NCBI RefSeq assembly: GCF_042643165.1
Contig: NZ_JBHRSH010000002.1
Location: 992,001-1,056,000 of the forward strand
From: Hyphococcus aureus
GTDB taxonomy: Bacteria > Pseudomonadota > Alphaproteobacteria > Caulobacterales > Parvularculaceae
Direction: 5' to 3'
Length of the DNA stretch: 64,000 bases
Position numbers and translations under genes: made by a program. The notes beneath the pieces were generated by a model that worked only from the letters and a program-made list of their open reading frames with translations, searched no databases and had not been told where the DNA came from. This document shows, in pieces, positions 56,328 through 64,000 of this stretch; the first letter of the stretch is position 1; every line of letters begins with the position of its first letter.

Positions 56328-57833
56328 CTATTCCGCCGCTTTTGCCGGCGCGGCGGCGCCAAGATCTTCAAGCATCAAACCGGCGGTCGCCTTCGCCGAG
56401 CCGACAACGCCCGGAATGCCGGCGCCCGGATGCGTCCCGGCCCCGACGAAATAAAGATTGGGAATCTGGTCGTCGCGATTGTGCACCCGGAAAAACGCCG
56501 ACTGGGTCAGGATCGGTTCAATGGAAAACGCCGACCCTAAATGAGCGTTCAGCTCTGTTTCAAAATCCGCCGGCGTGAAAATGCGCGACGTGACGAGGTC
56601 TTCCTTCAGACCCGGGATGTAACGCTCCTCCAGATAGGTGAAGATGCGGTCACGATATTTCGGTCCTTCGACAGACCAGTCGATTTTCGCCTTGCCGAGA
56701 TTTGGCACAGGCGAGAGCACATAAAATCCGTCGCATCCTGGCGGCGCAAGCGCCGGGTCCGTCGCAGTCGGTCGGTGCAGATAGAGCGAGAAATCCTCCG
56801 GCAGCTCAGGCCCGGAGAAAATTTCGGAGATCAGTTCACGATAGCGCGGGCCGAAGATGATCGAGTGATGGGCGATATTCGGGTGCTTTTTCTTCAACCC
56901 GAAATAGGCGACAAAAAGCGAGTTCGAAAACCGCTTTCCCTTCAATTGCCGCCCCTTGCGCGCGGCTGACGGCGTCTTGCCCAGCAGCTTTTCATAAGTG
57001 TGGACGATGTCGGCATTGGATGCGACCGCATCGACCGAAAACCGTTCGCCATTTTCTAGGATAACGTCGCGCGCCTTGTCGTCTTCGACCGTCACTTCTT
57101 TTACGGGCGCATTCATATGAATCTCGCCGCCGAGATCGGTGAAGAGACGGCCCATGCCTGCGATCAGCGCGCCGGTACCGCCGCGTGGAAACCATACGCC
57201 CCATTTGCGTTCAAGCGCATGGATCAGCGCATAGATAGCCGACGTCTTGAACGGATCGCCACCGACCAGAAGCGTGTGAAAAGAAAACGCCTGGCGCAAC
57301 TGCGGATCTTTCACGAAATCGCCGAGCCGGTCATAGACACTGCGATAACTCTGCAGGCCGATCAGTTGCGGCGCGACGCGGATCATCGACCAGAAATTCA
57401 AAAACGGCACGGCGCCAAGTTTCAGATAGCCTTCCCGGAACAGCTCCAGGGAATATTCATGAAACCGCTGATAGCCTTCGGCGTCGGGCGGGTTCTTGGC
57501 GCGAATCTGCTCCAGCAGCCCCGCCTCGTCGCTGCAATAATCGAACGTATATCCGTCTTCCCAAAGAAGCCGGTAAAACGGGTCCACATTCAGGAGTTCG
57601 ACATAGTCGGACAGCTTGGCGCCGCTGAGGGTAAACAGCTCCTCCAGCGCGGACGGGTCCGTGACAACCGTCGGTCCCGCATCGAAGGTGAAACCATCCT
57701 GTTGATAAACATAGGCGCGCCCGCCCAACCGGTCGCGTTTTTCAAACAGCCGGGTTTGAACGCCCGCCGACTGCAAACGAATAGCGAGCGCAAGCCCGCC
57801 AAAACCCGAACCGATCACTGCTGCTGTGGACAT
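56328..57833 (-). CDS. crtI: Phytoene desaturase
   Basis: This 501-residue FAD enzyme desaturates phytoene to lycopene in four steps. The N-terminal dinucleotide fold is AVIGSGFGGLALAIRLQSAG with RLGGRAYVYQQDGFTFDAGP; the C-terminal family motif is NLYFVGAGTHPGAGIPGVVG. Both are complete. It is bacterial CrtI type, not plant Pds. A gap of 14 bases separates it from crtY upstream, and it is continuous with crtB downstream. Confidence 0.95.
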   Translation of the reverse strand: MSTAAVIGSGFGGLALAIRLQSAGVQTRLFEKRDRLGGRAYVYQQDGFTFDAGPTVVTDPSALEELFTLSGAKLSDYVELLNVDPFYRLLWEDGYTFDYCSDEAGLLEQIRAKNPPDAEGYQRFHEYSLELFREGYLKLGAVPFLNFWSMIRVAPQLIGLQSYRSVYDRLGDFVKDPQLRQAFSFHTLLVGGDPFKTSAIYALIHALERKWGVWFPRGGTGALIAGMGRLFTDLGGEIHMNAPVKEVTVEDDKARDVILENGERFSVDAVASNADIVHTYEKLLGKTPSAARKGRQLKGKRFSNSLFVAYFGLKKKHPNIAHHSIIFGPRYRELISEIFSGPELPEDFSLYLHRPTATDPALAPPGCDGFYVLSPVPNLGKAKIDWSVEGPKYRDRIFTYLEERYIPGLKEDLVTSRIFTPADFETELNAHLGSAFSIEPILTQSAFFRVHNRDDQIPNLYFVGAGTHPGAGIPGVVGSAKATAGLMLEDLGAAAPAKAAE

Positions 57834-57847
57834 GTCCCGCCTTGTTT

Positions 57848-59029
57848 CTACGCCTTCATGGCGCTTTTCAGATACTGCCCTTCACTCAGACAGCCAAGGG
57901 CCCGCCCCACCGGCACTGGCGGTTTTCCGGCGAGAATGCGCGCCTGATCACCCAGATGTGTAGCGCCTGCATAAAATCGTTCGATCAGCGGCTGCGGCAA
58001 TCTGTAAAACCGTTGCAACACCTTATAGCGCTGAGCAGGCGCCGCCGCCGTGAACAGCATACGGCATAACAGGCGATAAAAGCTACGCTGTTTCCAGATT
58101 GAGGCGGCGTGGCCGCGCGTAAAGCGCGCGAGCGAAGCGCCGGAGAGGTCCTGTTGCGAAGCGATCAGCTCCGCCAGCGCCGCCGCATCGGGCAGAGAAT
58201 AGCCGGTCAACGGGTGAAACAGCGCCGCGCGCATGCCGGCCTGCGCAACGCCCTTCTCCGTTTCACCAAGAAAAGCGTCGATGTCGCCAGCGAGCGCGAT
58301 CGGCAACACGCCCTCCTCCTCCCGAAGGATCTTCGCAATTTTCCAGCCGCGCGAGCCGCAATAGTCTTCAATGCCGCGCCGTAACGCGCCACGATCAAGC
58401 GCATCGCCATCAGCGTAGCGGGTGTCTTCAACAAGAGCGGTGTTCGCTGTGAAGGGGAGAATATATAGAAACCGGTAGCCGTCCTCCTGAGGAACTGTAG
58501 CGTCCATGATGACCGGCGCTTCAATCCCGTGCGGACCTGAGAATTCAATTTCCTGACCGACAAATTTCTGAAAGCCGAGCGCCAGATGTTTGCTCTGCTT
58601 TGCCCCGCGGGCGTCGATCACCGCCTTCGCCTCAATCGCATCGCCATTGCCGAGCGTAATACGATCCGCCGCGATCGTTTCAACCGGCGCATTCAAGATC
58701 AGCCTGTCGCCGAGCATCGGCGCCACAACCTCATGCAGCCGCGACGAGGTGATGGAGCAATAAGACGTTTCAAGCACACGTTCATATTCGGGAAAGCGCA
58801 CCGACTGGCGCGGCCAGCAATGGACGATAAAGGCCGATAGCCATTGATAGGTTTGCGCGCGCACATCCGCGCCATGAAACGACCAGGTATGGTTGCCGCC
58901 AAGGGATGGCCCCTGCTCCACAAGGACGACGGACACATCCGGGCGCGTCAGGCGCAGGCGATAGGCGATGAGCGCGCCCGAAAGTCCGCCCCCCGCAATC
59001 GCGATGTCTGCCTTGCCGGATATACTCAC
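57848..59029 (-). CDS. crtY: Lycopene beta-cyclase
   Basis: This 393-residue flavoprotein cyclises both ends of lycopene to beta-carotene. The N-terminal motif is DIAIAGGGLSGALIAYRL; next, VEQGPSLGGNHTWSFHGADV is typical of CrtY. Further conserved parts are VIDARGAKQSKHLALGFQKF, FLYILPFTANTALVEDTRY and GMRAALFHPLTGYSLPDAAA. It starts the minus-strand crt unit, divergent from a hydroxylase-family gene with an 89-base shared promoter gap. Confidence 0.93.
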   Translation of the reverse strand: MSISGKADIAIAGGGLSGALIAYRLRLTRPDVSVVLVEQGPSLGGNHTWSFHGADVRAQTYQWLSAFIVHCWPRQSVRFPEYERVLETSYCSITSSRLHEVVAPMLGDRLILNAPVETIAADRITLGNGDAIEAKAVIDARGAKQSKHLALGFQKFVGQEIEFSGPHGIEAPVIMDATVPQEDGYRFLYILPFTANTALVEDTRYADGDALDRGALRRGIEDYCGSRGWKIAKILREEEGVLPIALAGDIDAFLGETEKGVAQAGMRAALFHPLTGYSLPDAAALAELIASQQDLSGASLARFTRGHAASIWKQRSFYRLLCRMLFTAAAPAQRYKVLQRFYRLPQPLIERFYAGATHLGDQARILAGKPPVPVGRALGCLSEGQYLKSAMKA

Positions 59030-59118
59030 GCCGCCTCCATTGCCAGAGTTGGAGGTTATAGGCGATAGTCCGGGGGATTAAAATTGACCTTCGCTGCTAA
59101 TAACAAGGCCCTTCATTC

Positions 59119-59874
59119 GTGACCTTTCCCGCCCTCGCTGTTACCTATCTTGAGCTGACGGCGATCATCTGGGCGCGCTATATCATCATCGCAGGTCTTT
59201 TTTATTTTCTGCTCTGGGGTCGGCCCGAAGACAAGGTCGGCGCGCGCCGCCTCGCCGACCGCCGGCCAGAAGCTAAAACGGTGCGGCATGAAATCACAAT
59301 GTCGCTCGCCTCATCTGCTATCTATGCGGCGCCCGGCGCGATTGTGTTTGAGATGTTTCGTCATGGCGGCACGGCGATCTACGCCGGGCCCATTAACGGC
59401 GTTATGGGCTGGCTCTATCTTCCGGTCAGCGTCTTCATCTATCTGATGATTCATGACACCTATTTTTACTGGACCCATCGCCTGATGCATCATCCGAAAC
59501 TCTTTCGTGCGACGCATCTCGCCCATCACCGCTCCCGTCAGCCAACGCCATGGGCGGCGTTTTCCTTTCACCCGTGGGAGGCGATCATCTCCGCCTGGAT
59601 ATTGCCCGCGGCGGCGCTGTTCATCCCGATCCATGTGGGTGCGGTTTTATTTGTGCTTGTTTTTATGACCTATTGCAGCGTTGCAAATCATGCCGGATGG
59701 GAGATTGTTCCAGAACGCTGGGTGAAAGGATTGTTTGGCGCGCATTTTATTTCCGCGAGCCACCACAATGTTCACCACACAAATTACAATGCCAATTACG
59801 GTCTCTATTTCCGCTTTTGGGATTTGCTGATGAAAACCGATGAAGGCGTCGCAGAGCCTATCCGCGCAAAGTGA
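59119..59874 (+). CDS. Fatty-acid/sterol hydroxylase-family membrane protein
   Basis: This 251-residue di-iron membrane protein shows the three His boxes of the FA_hydroxylase/sterol desaturase group: HDTYFYWTHRLMHH, HLAHH and SASHHNVHH, plus four or five helices. The family includes sterol desaturases and hydroxylases and, by my recollection, the carotenoid 2,2'-hydroxylase CrtG of some alphaproteobacteria. Its place next to crtY makes a carotenoid substrate plausible, for example 2-hydroxylation of zeaxanthin, but a lipid substrate is equally possible. The GTG at 59119 has AAGG 11 bases upstream. Its 3' end overlaps DUF2141 by 17 bases. Confidence 0.8.
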   Translation: MTFPALAVTYLELTAIIWARYIIIAGLFYFLLWGRPEDKVGARRLADRRPEAKTVRHEITMSLASSAIYAAPGAIVFEMFRHGGTAIYAGPINGVMGWLYLPVSVFIYLMIHDTYFYWTHRLMHHPKLFRATHLAHHRSRQPTPWAAFSFHPWEAIISAWILPAAALFIPIHVGAVLFVLVFMTYCSVANHAGWEIVPERWVKGLFGAHFISASHHNVHHTNYNANYGLYFRFWDLLMKTDEGVAEPIRAK

Positions 59875-60361
59875 TTGTCATCTGCATTGGCTTGTCAAAG
59901 TGAAATTTCGCGTAATCGAATGATTTCGGCATCATCCGGTCGGTTTTTTCACCGGAAAATCCATAAGGCTCTTTCGGCGGGCCATAGAACCTGCGGTTCA
60001 GCTTATTATCGCCGTCTTCGTCGTGAAACACCCTGATCGCATAATCGCCGGGAGGCAGGTCATCCACATGCAGCGCAACCTCGCCGTCCGGCGTACGCGG
60101 CAGGGTAAAGGTGCGAAATGGTTCAGCGCCATCGACAAACCAGCTTCCTTCGGTCTCGATGCTAATGCGTACCGGCCCTTCCCCCTCGCCCAGATGCGCG
60201 ATCAGGAGGTCAAGAACGAGCGGCGTGTCAGAGATTGTTTCGGACGAAGCTTCCGTCTCGCCTTCATTGATTGATGCAATTGAAATTTCCTCTTCAGCCA
60301 AGGCAACAGCCCCTGAGAGCAAAACACCGGCGAGCCCCCAACCCAGGACGCTTTTTCTCAT
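59858..60361 (-). CDS. DUF2141 secreted protein
   Basis: This 167-residue protein has a signal peptide (VLGWGLAGVLLSGAVALA). The rest fits DUF2141: VALHVDDLPPGDYAIRVFHD with EDGDNKLNRRFYGPPKEPYG and FSGEKTDRMMPKSFDYAKFH. DUF2141 genes are commonly beside carotenoid genes in proteobacteria, which hints at a shared role, though the function is unknown. It is convergent with the hydroxylase-family gene and stands alone on its strand. Confidence 0.82.
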   Translation of the reverse strand: MRKSVLGWGLAGVLLSGAVALAEEEISIASINEGETEASSETISDTPLVLDLLIAHLGEGEGPVRISIETEGSWFVDGAEPFRTFTLPRTPDGEVALHVDDLPPGDYAIRVFHDEDGDNKLNRRFYGPPKEPYGFSGEKTDRMMPKSFDYAKFHFDKPMQMTITLRG

Positions 60362-60452
60362 TCTTCTCTCCCTCGCCTCCCACAGCGCGACGGCATCATT
60401 GCAGAGACCGCCGCTCAGGCAAAGCGTTCAGGGGAGATTAGATCGTCGTGAA

Positions 60453-63122
60453 TTATGACGCTTTGGAAAGCAATTCCCGATTCGGGTTGTAGTTCAGGAC
60501 CGGGCCGAGCCAGCGCTCAGCTGTTAGCAAGTCCCAGCCCTTGCGGCGGGCGTAATCCTCAACCTGATCCTGCTCGATTTTGCCCAAGGCGAAATAGTGG
60601 GAATCAGGATGCGCAAAATAGAGTCCTGAAACACTCGCCGGCGGGGTCATGGCGTAGCTCGACGTCAGGCTCACGCCCGCCCGCTCCGGAGCATCCAGCA
60701 AATCAAACAGCGTCGTCTTTTCCGTGTGATCGGGCTGAGACGGATATCCCGGCGCCGGGCGAATGCCGGCGTATTTTTCCGCGATCAAATCCTTTGCAGA
60801 TAGGTTTTCCTCCGGCGCATATCCCCAGAACTCCCGGCGCACGCGCGCATGGAGATATTCCGCAAAGCCTTCCGCGAATCGGTCGGCCAGCGCCTTCACC
60901 ATGATTGAGGAATAATCGTCATGGGCCGCCTTGAACGCTTCGGCGCGCTCCACCTCACCATGACCGGCCGTCACGCAAAAGCCGCCGATCCAATCGGCGC
61001 CTTCGGTTTTGGGTTTCAGAAAATCGGAAAGCGCGACATTGGCGCCCTCTTTCTTTTTAATCTGCTGACGCAAGGTGAAGAACCGCGCAAGTTCGGAGTC
61101 GCGATTCTCGCCCGCCCAGAGCGCAATGTCGTCACCTTCCGCATTGGCTGGCCAGAATCCGACCGCAGCTTTCAAGGTCAGCCATTTTTCCGTCACCAAC
61201 TGGTCGAGCATCTTCTGCCCGTCCGCCCAAAGCTCACGAGCCGCCTCGCCGCGCTTGGTGTCTTCCAGAATTTGCGGATAGCGGCCCGGCATATCCCAGC
61301 TCATGAAAAACGGCGTCCAGTCGATAAACGGCACGACGTCTTCCAGCGAAACGCCATCAACCGCTTGCGCGCCGATGAAGGAAGGTTTGGCAGGCTCTTG
61401 GGCTTTCCAGTCCGGCTGGAAGCGCGCCGCACGGGCTTTTTCCAGCGTCAGGCGTTCTTTCGGACCGCCGCCTTCGCGCGACGCGCGCATCTGCGCATAT
61501 TTTGTCTTTGTCTCTTCCCAGAGTTTCGGGCGCGCCTCATCCGACAACAGATTGGAGACAACGCCCACCGCCCGGCTGGCGTCAGCCACATGGATGGTTG
61601 GCGCGGCGTCGTAACCGGGTTCAATCTTCACCGCCGTATGCGCCGGCGATGTCGTGGCGCCGCCGATCAGCAAGGGTTTTTTCATGCCGCGCCGTTGCAT
61701 TTCAGCGGCGACAAACACCATCTCGTCCAGTGATGGCGTGATCAAACCCGATAAGCCGATAATGTCGGCGTTTTCTTTCTCCGCCGTGTCGAGAATGGTT
61801 TCACACGGGACCATGACGCCGAGATCTATAACTTCATAGCCGTTGCACTGAAGCACAACGCCGACAATGTTCTTGCCGATGTCATGGACGTCGCCTTTGA
61901 CCGTCGCCATGATAACCTTGCCGTTGGATTTACCAGCAAGGCCCGCTTTTTCCTTTTCATCTTCCATATAGGGAAGCAGATGCGCCACCGCCTGTTTCAT
62001 GACGCGGGCGGATTTGACCACCTGCGGCAGGAACATCCTGCCGTCGCCGAAGAGATCGCCGACGACATTCATGCCGTCCATCAACGGGCCTTCGATCACA
62101 TGGAGCGGCCGCTCGGCGGCGAGCCGCGCTTCCTCTGTGTCTGCATCGATATATTCAGTAACGCCATGCACCAGCGCATGAACAAGACGTTCGCGCACGG
62201 GCTTTTCGCGCCAAGCGAGGTCTTTTTCCTGCACCTGCCCTTTCTGGCCGCGAAAACGTTCAGCGATTTCCAAAAGGCGTTCGGTCGCGTCCTCGCGGCG
62301 ATTGAGGATTACATCTTCAACGCGCTCGCGCAAATCCGGCTCAATGTCGTCATAGATGTCGAGCTGACCGGCATTGACGATGGCCATATTCAATCCGTCC
62401 TTGATCGCATGATATAGAAAGACCGAATGCATGGCGCGCCGGACCGGCTCATTGCCACGGAAAGAAAACGATACATTGGAAAGACCGCCAGAGACATGCA
62501 CGCCAGGCATCGCCTTGCGGATGCGCCCAGCGGCGTCAATGAACGCGCGGGCGTAATCATTGTGTTCTTCAATGCCGGTGGCGACCGCGAAAATATTCGG
62601 ATCGAAGATAATGTCCTCGGGCGGAAAACCGACTTTCTTGGTCAGAAGATCATAAGCACGTTGGCAGATACGCAGTTTATCGTCGGCCGTCTCGGCCTGG
62701 CCTTTCTCGTCAAACGCCATCACCACTGTCGCGGCGCCATAAGACAGGATTTCGCGCGCCTGTTTCAGGAACGGCTCTTCACCCTCTTTGAGGGAAATCG
62801 AATTGACGATTGCCTTGCCCTGCACGCATTTAAGGCCCGCCTCAATCACCTCCCATTTCGATGAGTCGATCATCACCGGCACACGGGCGATGTCAGGCTC
62901 TGCGGCGATCAGGTTCAAAAAGGTCCGCATGGCGAGCGCGCCGTCAAGCATACCCTCATCCATATTGACGTCGATGATCTGCGCGCCGTTCTCAACCTGC
63001 TGGCGCGCAACTTCCACCGCATCGGCGTAGCGCCCTTCTGTGATCATCTTGCGGAAGACGGCGGAGCCGGTGACGTTGGTGCGTTCGCCGATATTGATGA
63101 AAGTGGCTGTTTGTTCAGACAT
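60453..63122 (-). CDS. metH: Methionine synthase, folate/cobalamin/activation part
   Basis: This 889-residue protein holds domains two to four of cobalamin-dependent methionine synthase. Domain two (residues 1-300) binds methyltetrahydrofolate (NIGERTNVTGSAVFRKMI, NVNMDEGMLDG-type DVNMDEGMLDGALAMRTFLN). Domain three carries cobalamin through DVHDIGKNIV (His ligand near residue 410) and LSGLITPSLDEM. Domain four (from about 560) reactivates with AdoMet, with RPAPGYPSQPDHTEK. The homocysteine domain is encoded separately, starting 3 bases upstream. Such a split is known in Caulobacter and relatives, so both gene products should act as one enzyme. Confidence 0.93.
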   Translation of the reverse strand: MSEQTATFINIGERTNVTGSAVFRKMITEGRYADAVEVARQQVENGAQIIDVNMDEGMLDGALAMRTFLNLIAAEPDIARVPVMIDSSKWEVIEAGLKCVQGKAIVNSISLKEGEEPFLKQAREILSYGAATVVMAFDEKGQAETADDKLRICQRAYDLLTKKVGFPPEDIIFDPNIFAVATGIEEHNDYARAFIDAAGRIRKAMPGVHVSGGLSNVSFSFRGNEPVRRAMHSVFLYHAIKDGLNMAIVNAGQLDIYDDIEPDLRERVEDVILNRREDATERLLEIAERFRGQKGQVQEKDLAWREKPVRERLVHALVHGVTEYIDADTEEARLAAERPLHVIEGPLMDGMNVVGDLFGDGRMFLPQVVKSARVMKQAVAHLLPYMEDEKEKAGLAGKSNGKVIMATVKGDVHDIGKNIVGVVLQCNGYEVIDLGVMVPCETILDTAEKENADIIGLSGLITPSLDEMVFVAAEMQRRGMKKPLLIGGATTSPAHTAVKIEPGYDAAPTIHVADASRAVGVVSNLLSDEARPKLWEETKTKYAQMRASREGGGPKERLTLEKARAARFQPDWKAQEPAKPSFIGAQAVDGVSLEDVVPFIDWTPFFMSWDMPGRYPQILEDTKRGEAARELWADGQKMLDQLVTEKWLTLKAAVGFWPANAEGDDIALWAGENRDSELARFFTLRQQIKKKEGANVALSDFLKPKTEGADWIGGFCVTAGHGEVERAEAFKAAHDDYSSIMVKALADRFAEGFAEYLHARVRREFWGYAPEENLSAKDLIAEKYAGIRPAPGYPSQPDHTEKTTLFDLLDAPERAGVSLTSSYAMTPPASVSGLYFAHPDSHYFALGKIEQDQVEDYARRKGWDLLTAERWLGPVLNYNPNRELLSKAS

Positions 63123-63125
63123 GGG

Positions 63126-64000
63126 TCAGGCGACCTCAAAAGGTTCAAGGCCCGACAGGCGCATGGCGCGCGGGCGTTGGGAAATTTCACGCGGGGCCGC
63201 GCCCTGCGCAGCATTGGCGATGGCGGCGATGTGTTCAGGGGTCGCGCCGCAACAGCCGCCAAGAATATTGACGAGGCCGCTTTGCGCCCATTCGCCAAGC
63301 ATGGCCGACGTCGCCTCCGGCGTTTCTTCATATTCACCGAAGGCGTTAGGCAGGCCGGCATTGGGGTATGCGGCCACAAGCGTGTCCGTAATCCGCGCCA
63401 GTGTTGCGATATGCGGCCTCATCAAATCGGCGCCGAGGGCGCAGTTCAAACCCACCGCAAAAGGCTTTGCGTGGCGCACCGAATTCCAGAACGCCTCCAC
63501 CGTCTGACCGGAAAGCGTTCGCCCGGATCTGTCGGTGATGGTGCCGGAAATCCAGATCGGCAAGGCCTCCATCCCTTCGGCTTCGAAATCCATGATCGCC
63601 TTCAAAGCCGCCTTGCAGTTCAAGGTGTCGGTGATGGTCTCGATCAGATACATATCGACGCCGCCTTCGTTCAGCGCTTCGATCTGCATCCGGTAGGCGT
63701 CGTAAACGTCTTCAAAGGTGACGGCGCGCGCGCCCGGATCGTTCACATCGGGCGACATGGAAAGCATCTTGTTCAAGGGCCCGATGGAGCCCGCTACGAA
63801 GCGCGGCTTGTCCGGTTCTTTGGCGGTCCAGGCGTCAGCGGACGCGCGGGCGAGACGCGCGCCCTCGCGATTGATGTCGATAACTTCCTGCGCGCCAAGG
63901 TCATAATCGGCCTGCGCGATCACCGTCGATGAAAAGGTGTTGGTCTCGGAAATGTCGGCGCCGGCGGCGTAAAATGTGTCATGCAAGTCTATGACGACTT
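63126..64000 (-). CDS. metH: Methionine synthase, homocysteine-binding part (5' end beyond the window)
   Basis: This partial gene (291 codons to the right edge) encodes the homocysteine methyltransferase domain. Visible motifs are FYAAGADISETNTFSSTVIA, GLNCALGADLMRPHIATLAR with a zinc-ligand Cys, and the C-terminal NILGGCCGATPEHIAAI with the two adjacent zinc-ligand Cys. The N-terminal start lies outside: the frame reads VVIDLHDTFYAAG at the edge, without the expected DGAMGT motif. It ends 3 bases before the second metH gene. Confidence 0.93.
   Translation of the reverse strand, partial: VVIDLHDTFYAAGADISETNTFSSTVIAQADYDLGAQEVIDINREGARLARASADAWTAKEPDKPRFVAGSIGPLNKMLSMSPDVNDPGARAVTFEDVYDAYRMQIEALNEGGVDMYLIETITDTLNCKAALKAIMDFEAEGMEALPIWISGTITDRSGRTLSGQTVEAFWNSVRHAKPFAVGLNCALGADLMRPHIATLARITDTLVAAYPNAGLPNAFGEYEETPEATSAMLGEWAQSGLVNILGGCCGATPEHIAAIANAAQGAAPREISQRPRAMRLSGLEPFEVA

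Overview
This window is chromosomal DNA of a high-GC alphaproteobacterium. MipZ, a split MetH, DUF1489 and DUF1467 proteins, a full CtrA-type TTAA-N7-TTAA box, a nuoA-N/birA/coaX/rnj gene order and a zeaxanthin-type crt cluster together suggest a marine member of the Caulobacterales, Parvularculales or Hyphomonadaceae. This is inferred from gene content, not from a phylogenetic marker. I found no rRNA, tRNA, CRISPR array, prophage or insertion sequence. Both window edges cut through genes: a YdbH-like gene on the left and the first half of MetH on the right.

Layout. 1-5.7 kb: an envelope block with a YdbH-like giant protein, an M23 peptidase, an extremely acidic secreted protein, and a two-gene unit of a SFPD-repeat protein plus a lipoprotein. 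6-15.1 kb: housekeeping and regulation, with an RhlE-type helicase, a diguanylate cyclase behind a CtrA box, a divergent HxlR regulator and DsbA-like pair around a long inverted repeat, a J-domain protein, mipZ, a PapD-like chaperone, a SPOR lipoprotein and a membrane-tethered GH24 lysozyme. 15.5-16.1 kb: a proline-rich membrane protein gene that appears split by a one-base shift in a T5 run.

16.1-45.9 kb is dominated by respiratory complex I. All 14 nuo genes (A to N) lie on the minus strand, followed by birA, coaX, rnj, a DUF1467 gene and mgtE. The cluster is unusually rich in guest genes: small membrane proteins, a GFA-type zinc protein, a CxxC protein, an AT-rich coiled-coil gene, an NTF2-like secreted protein, a GNAT enzyme, an HU protein with a histone-H1-like tail, a sulfotransferase, a CI-like regulator with a dead protease motif, an acyltransferase, a tandem DUF2807 pair and a cytochrome c lipoprotein.

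46-53.6 kb: a secreted protein and a second cytochrome c lipoprotein, then a histidine-utilisation region. hutH-hutG-hutU and hutF-hutC are divergent around a long inverted repeat; hutI is not in the window. 53.8-60.4 kb: carotenoid genes crtE-crtZ (+) converge on crtY-crtI-crtB (-), flanked by a fatty-acid/sterol hydroxylase-family gene and a DUF2141 gene. 60.4-64 kb: cobalamin-dependent methionine synthase encoded as two genes. Genes are tightly packed, with many ATGA overlaps and short convergent overlaps. No complete new system is demonstrable. The most promising unknowns are the SFPD-repeat/lipoprotein pair, the frameshifted proline-rich gene and the guest genes in the nuo cluster.
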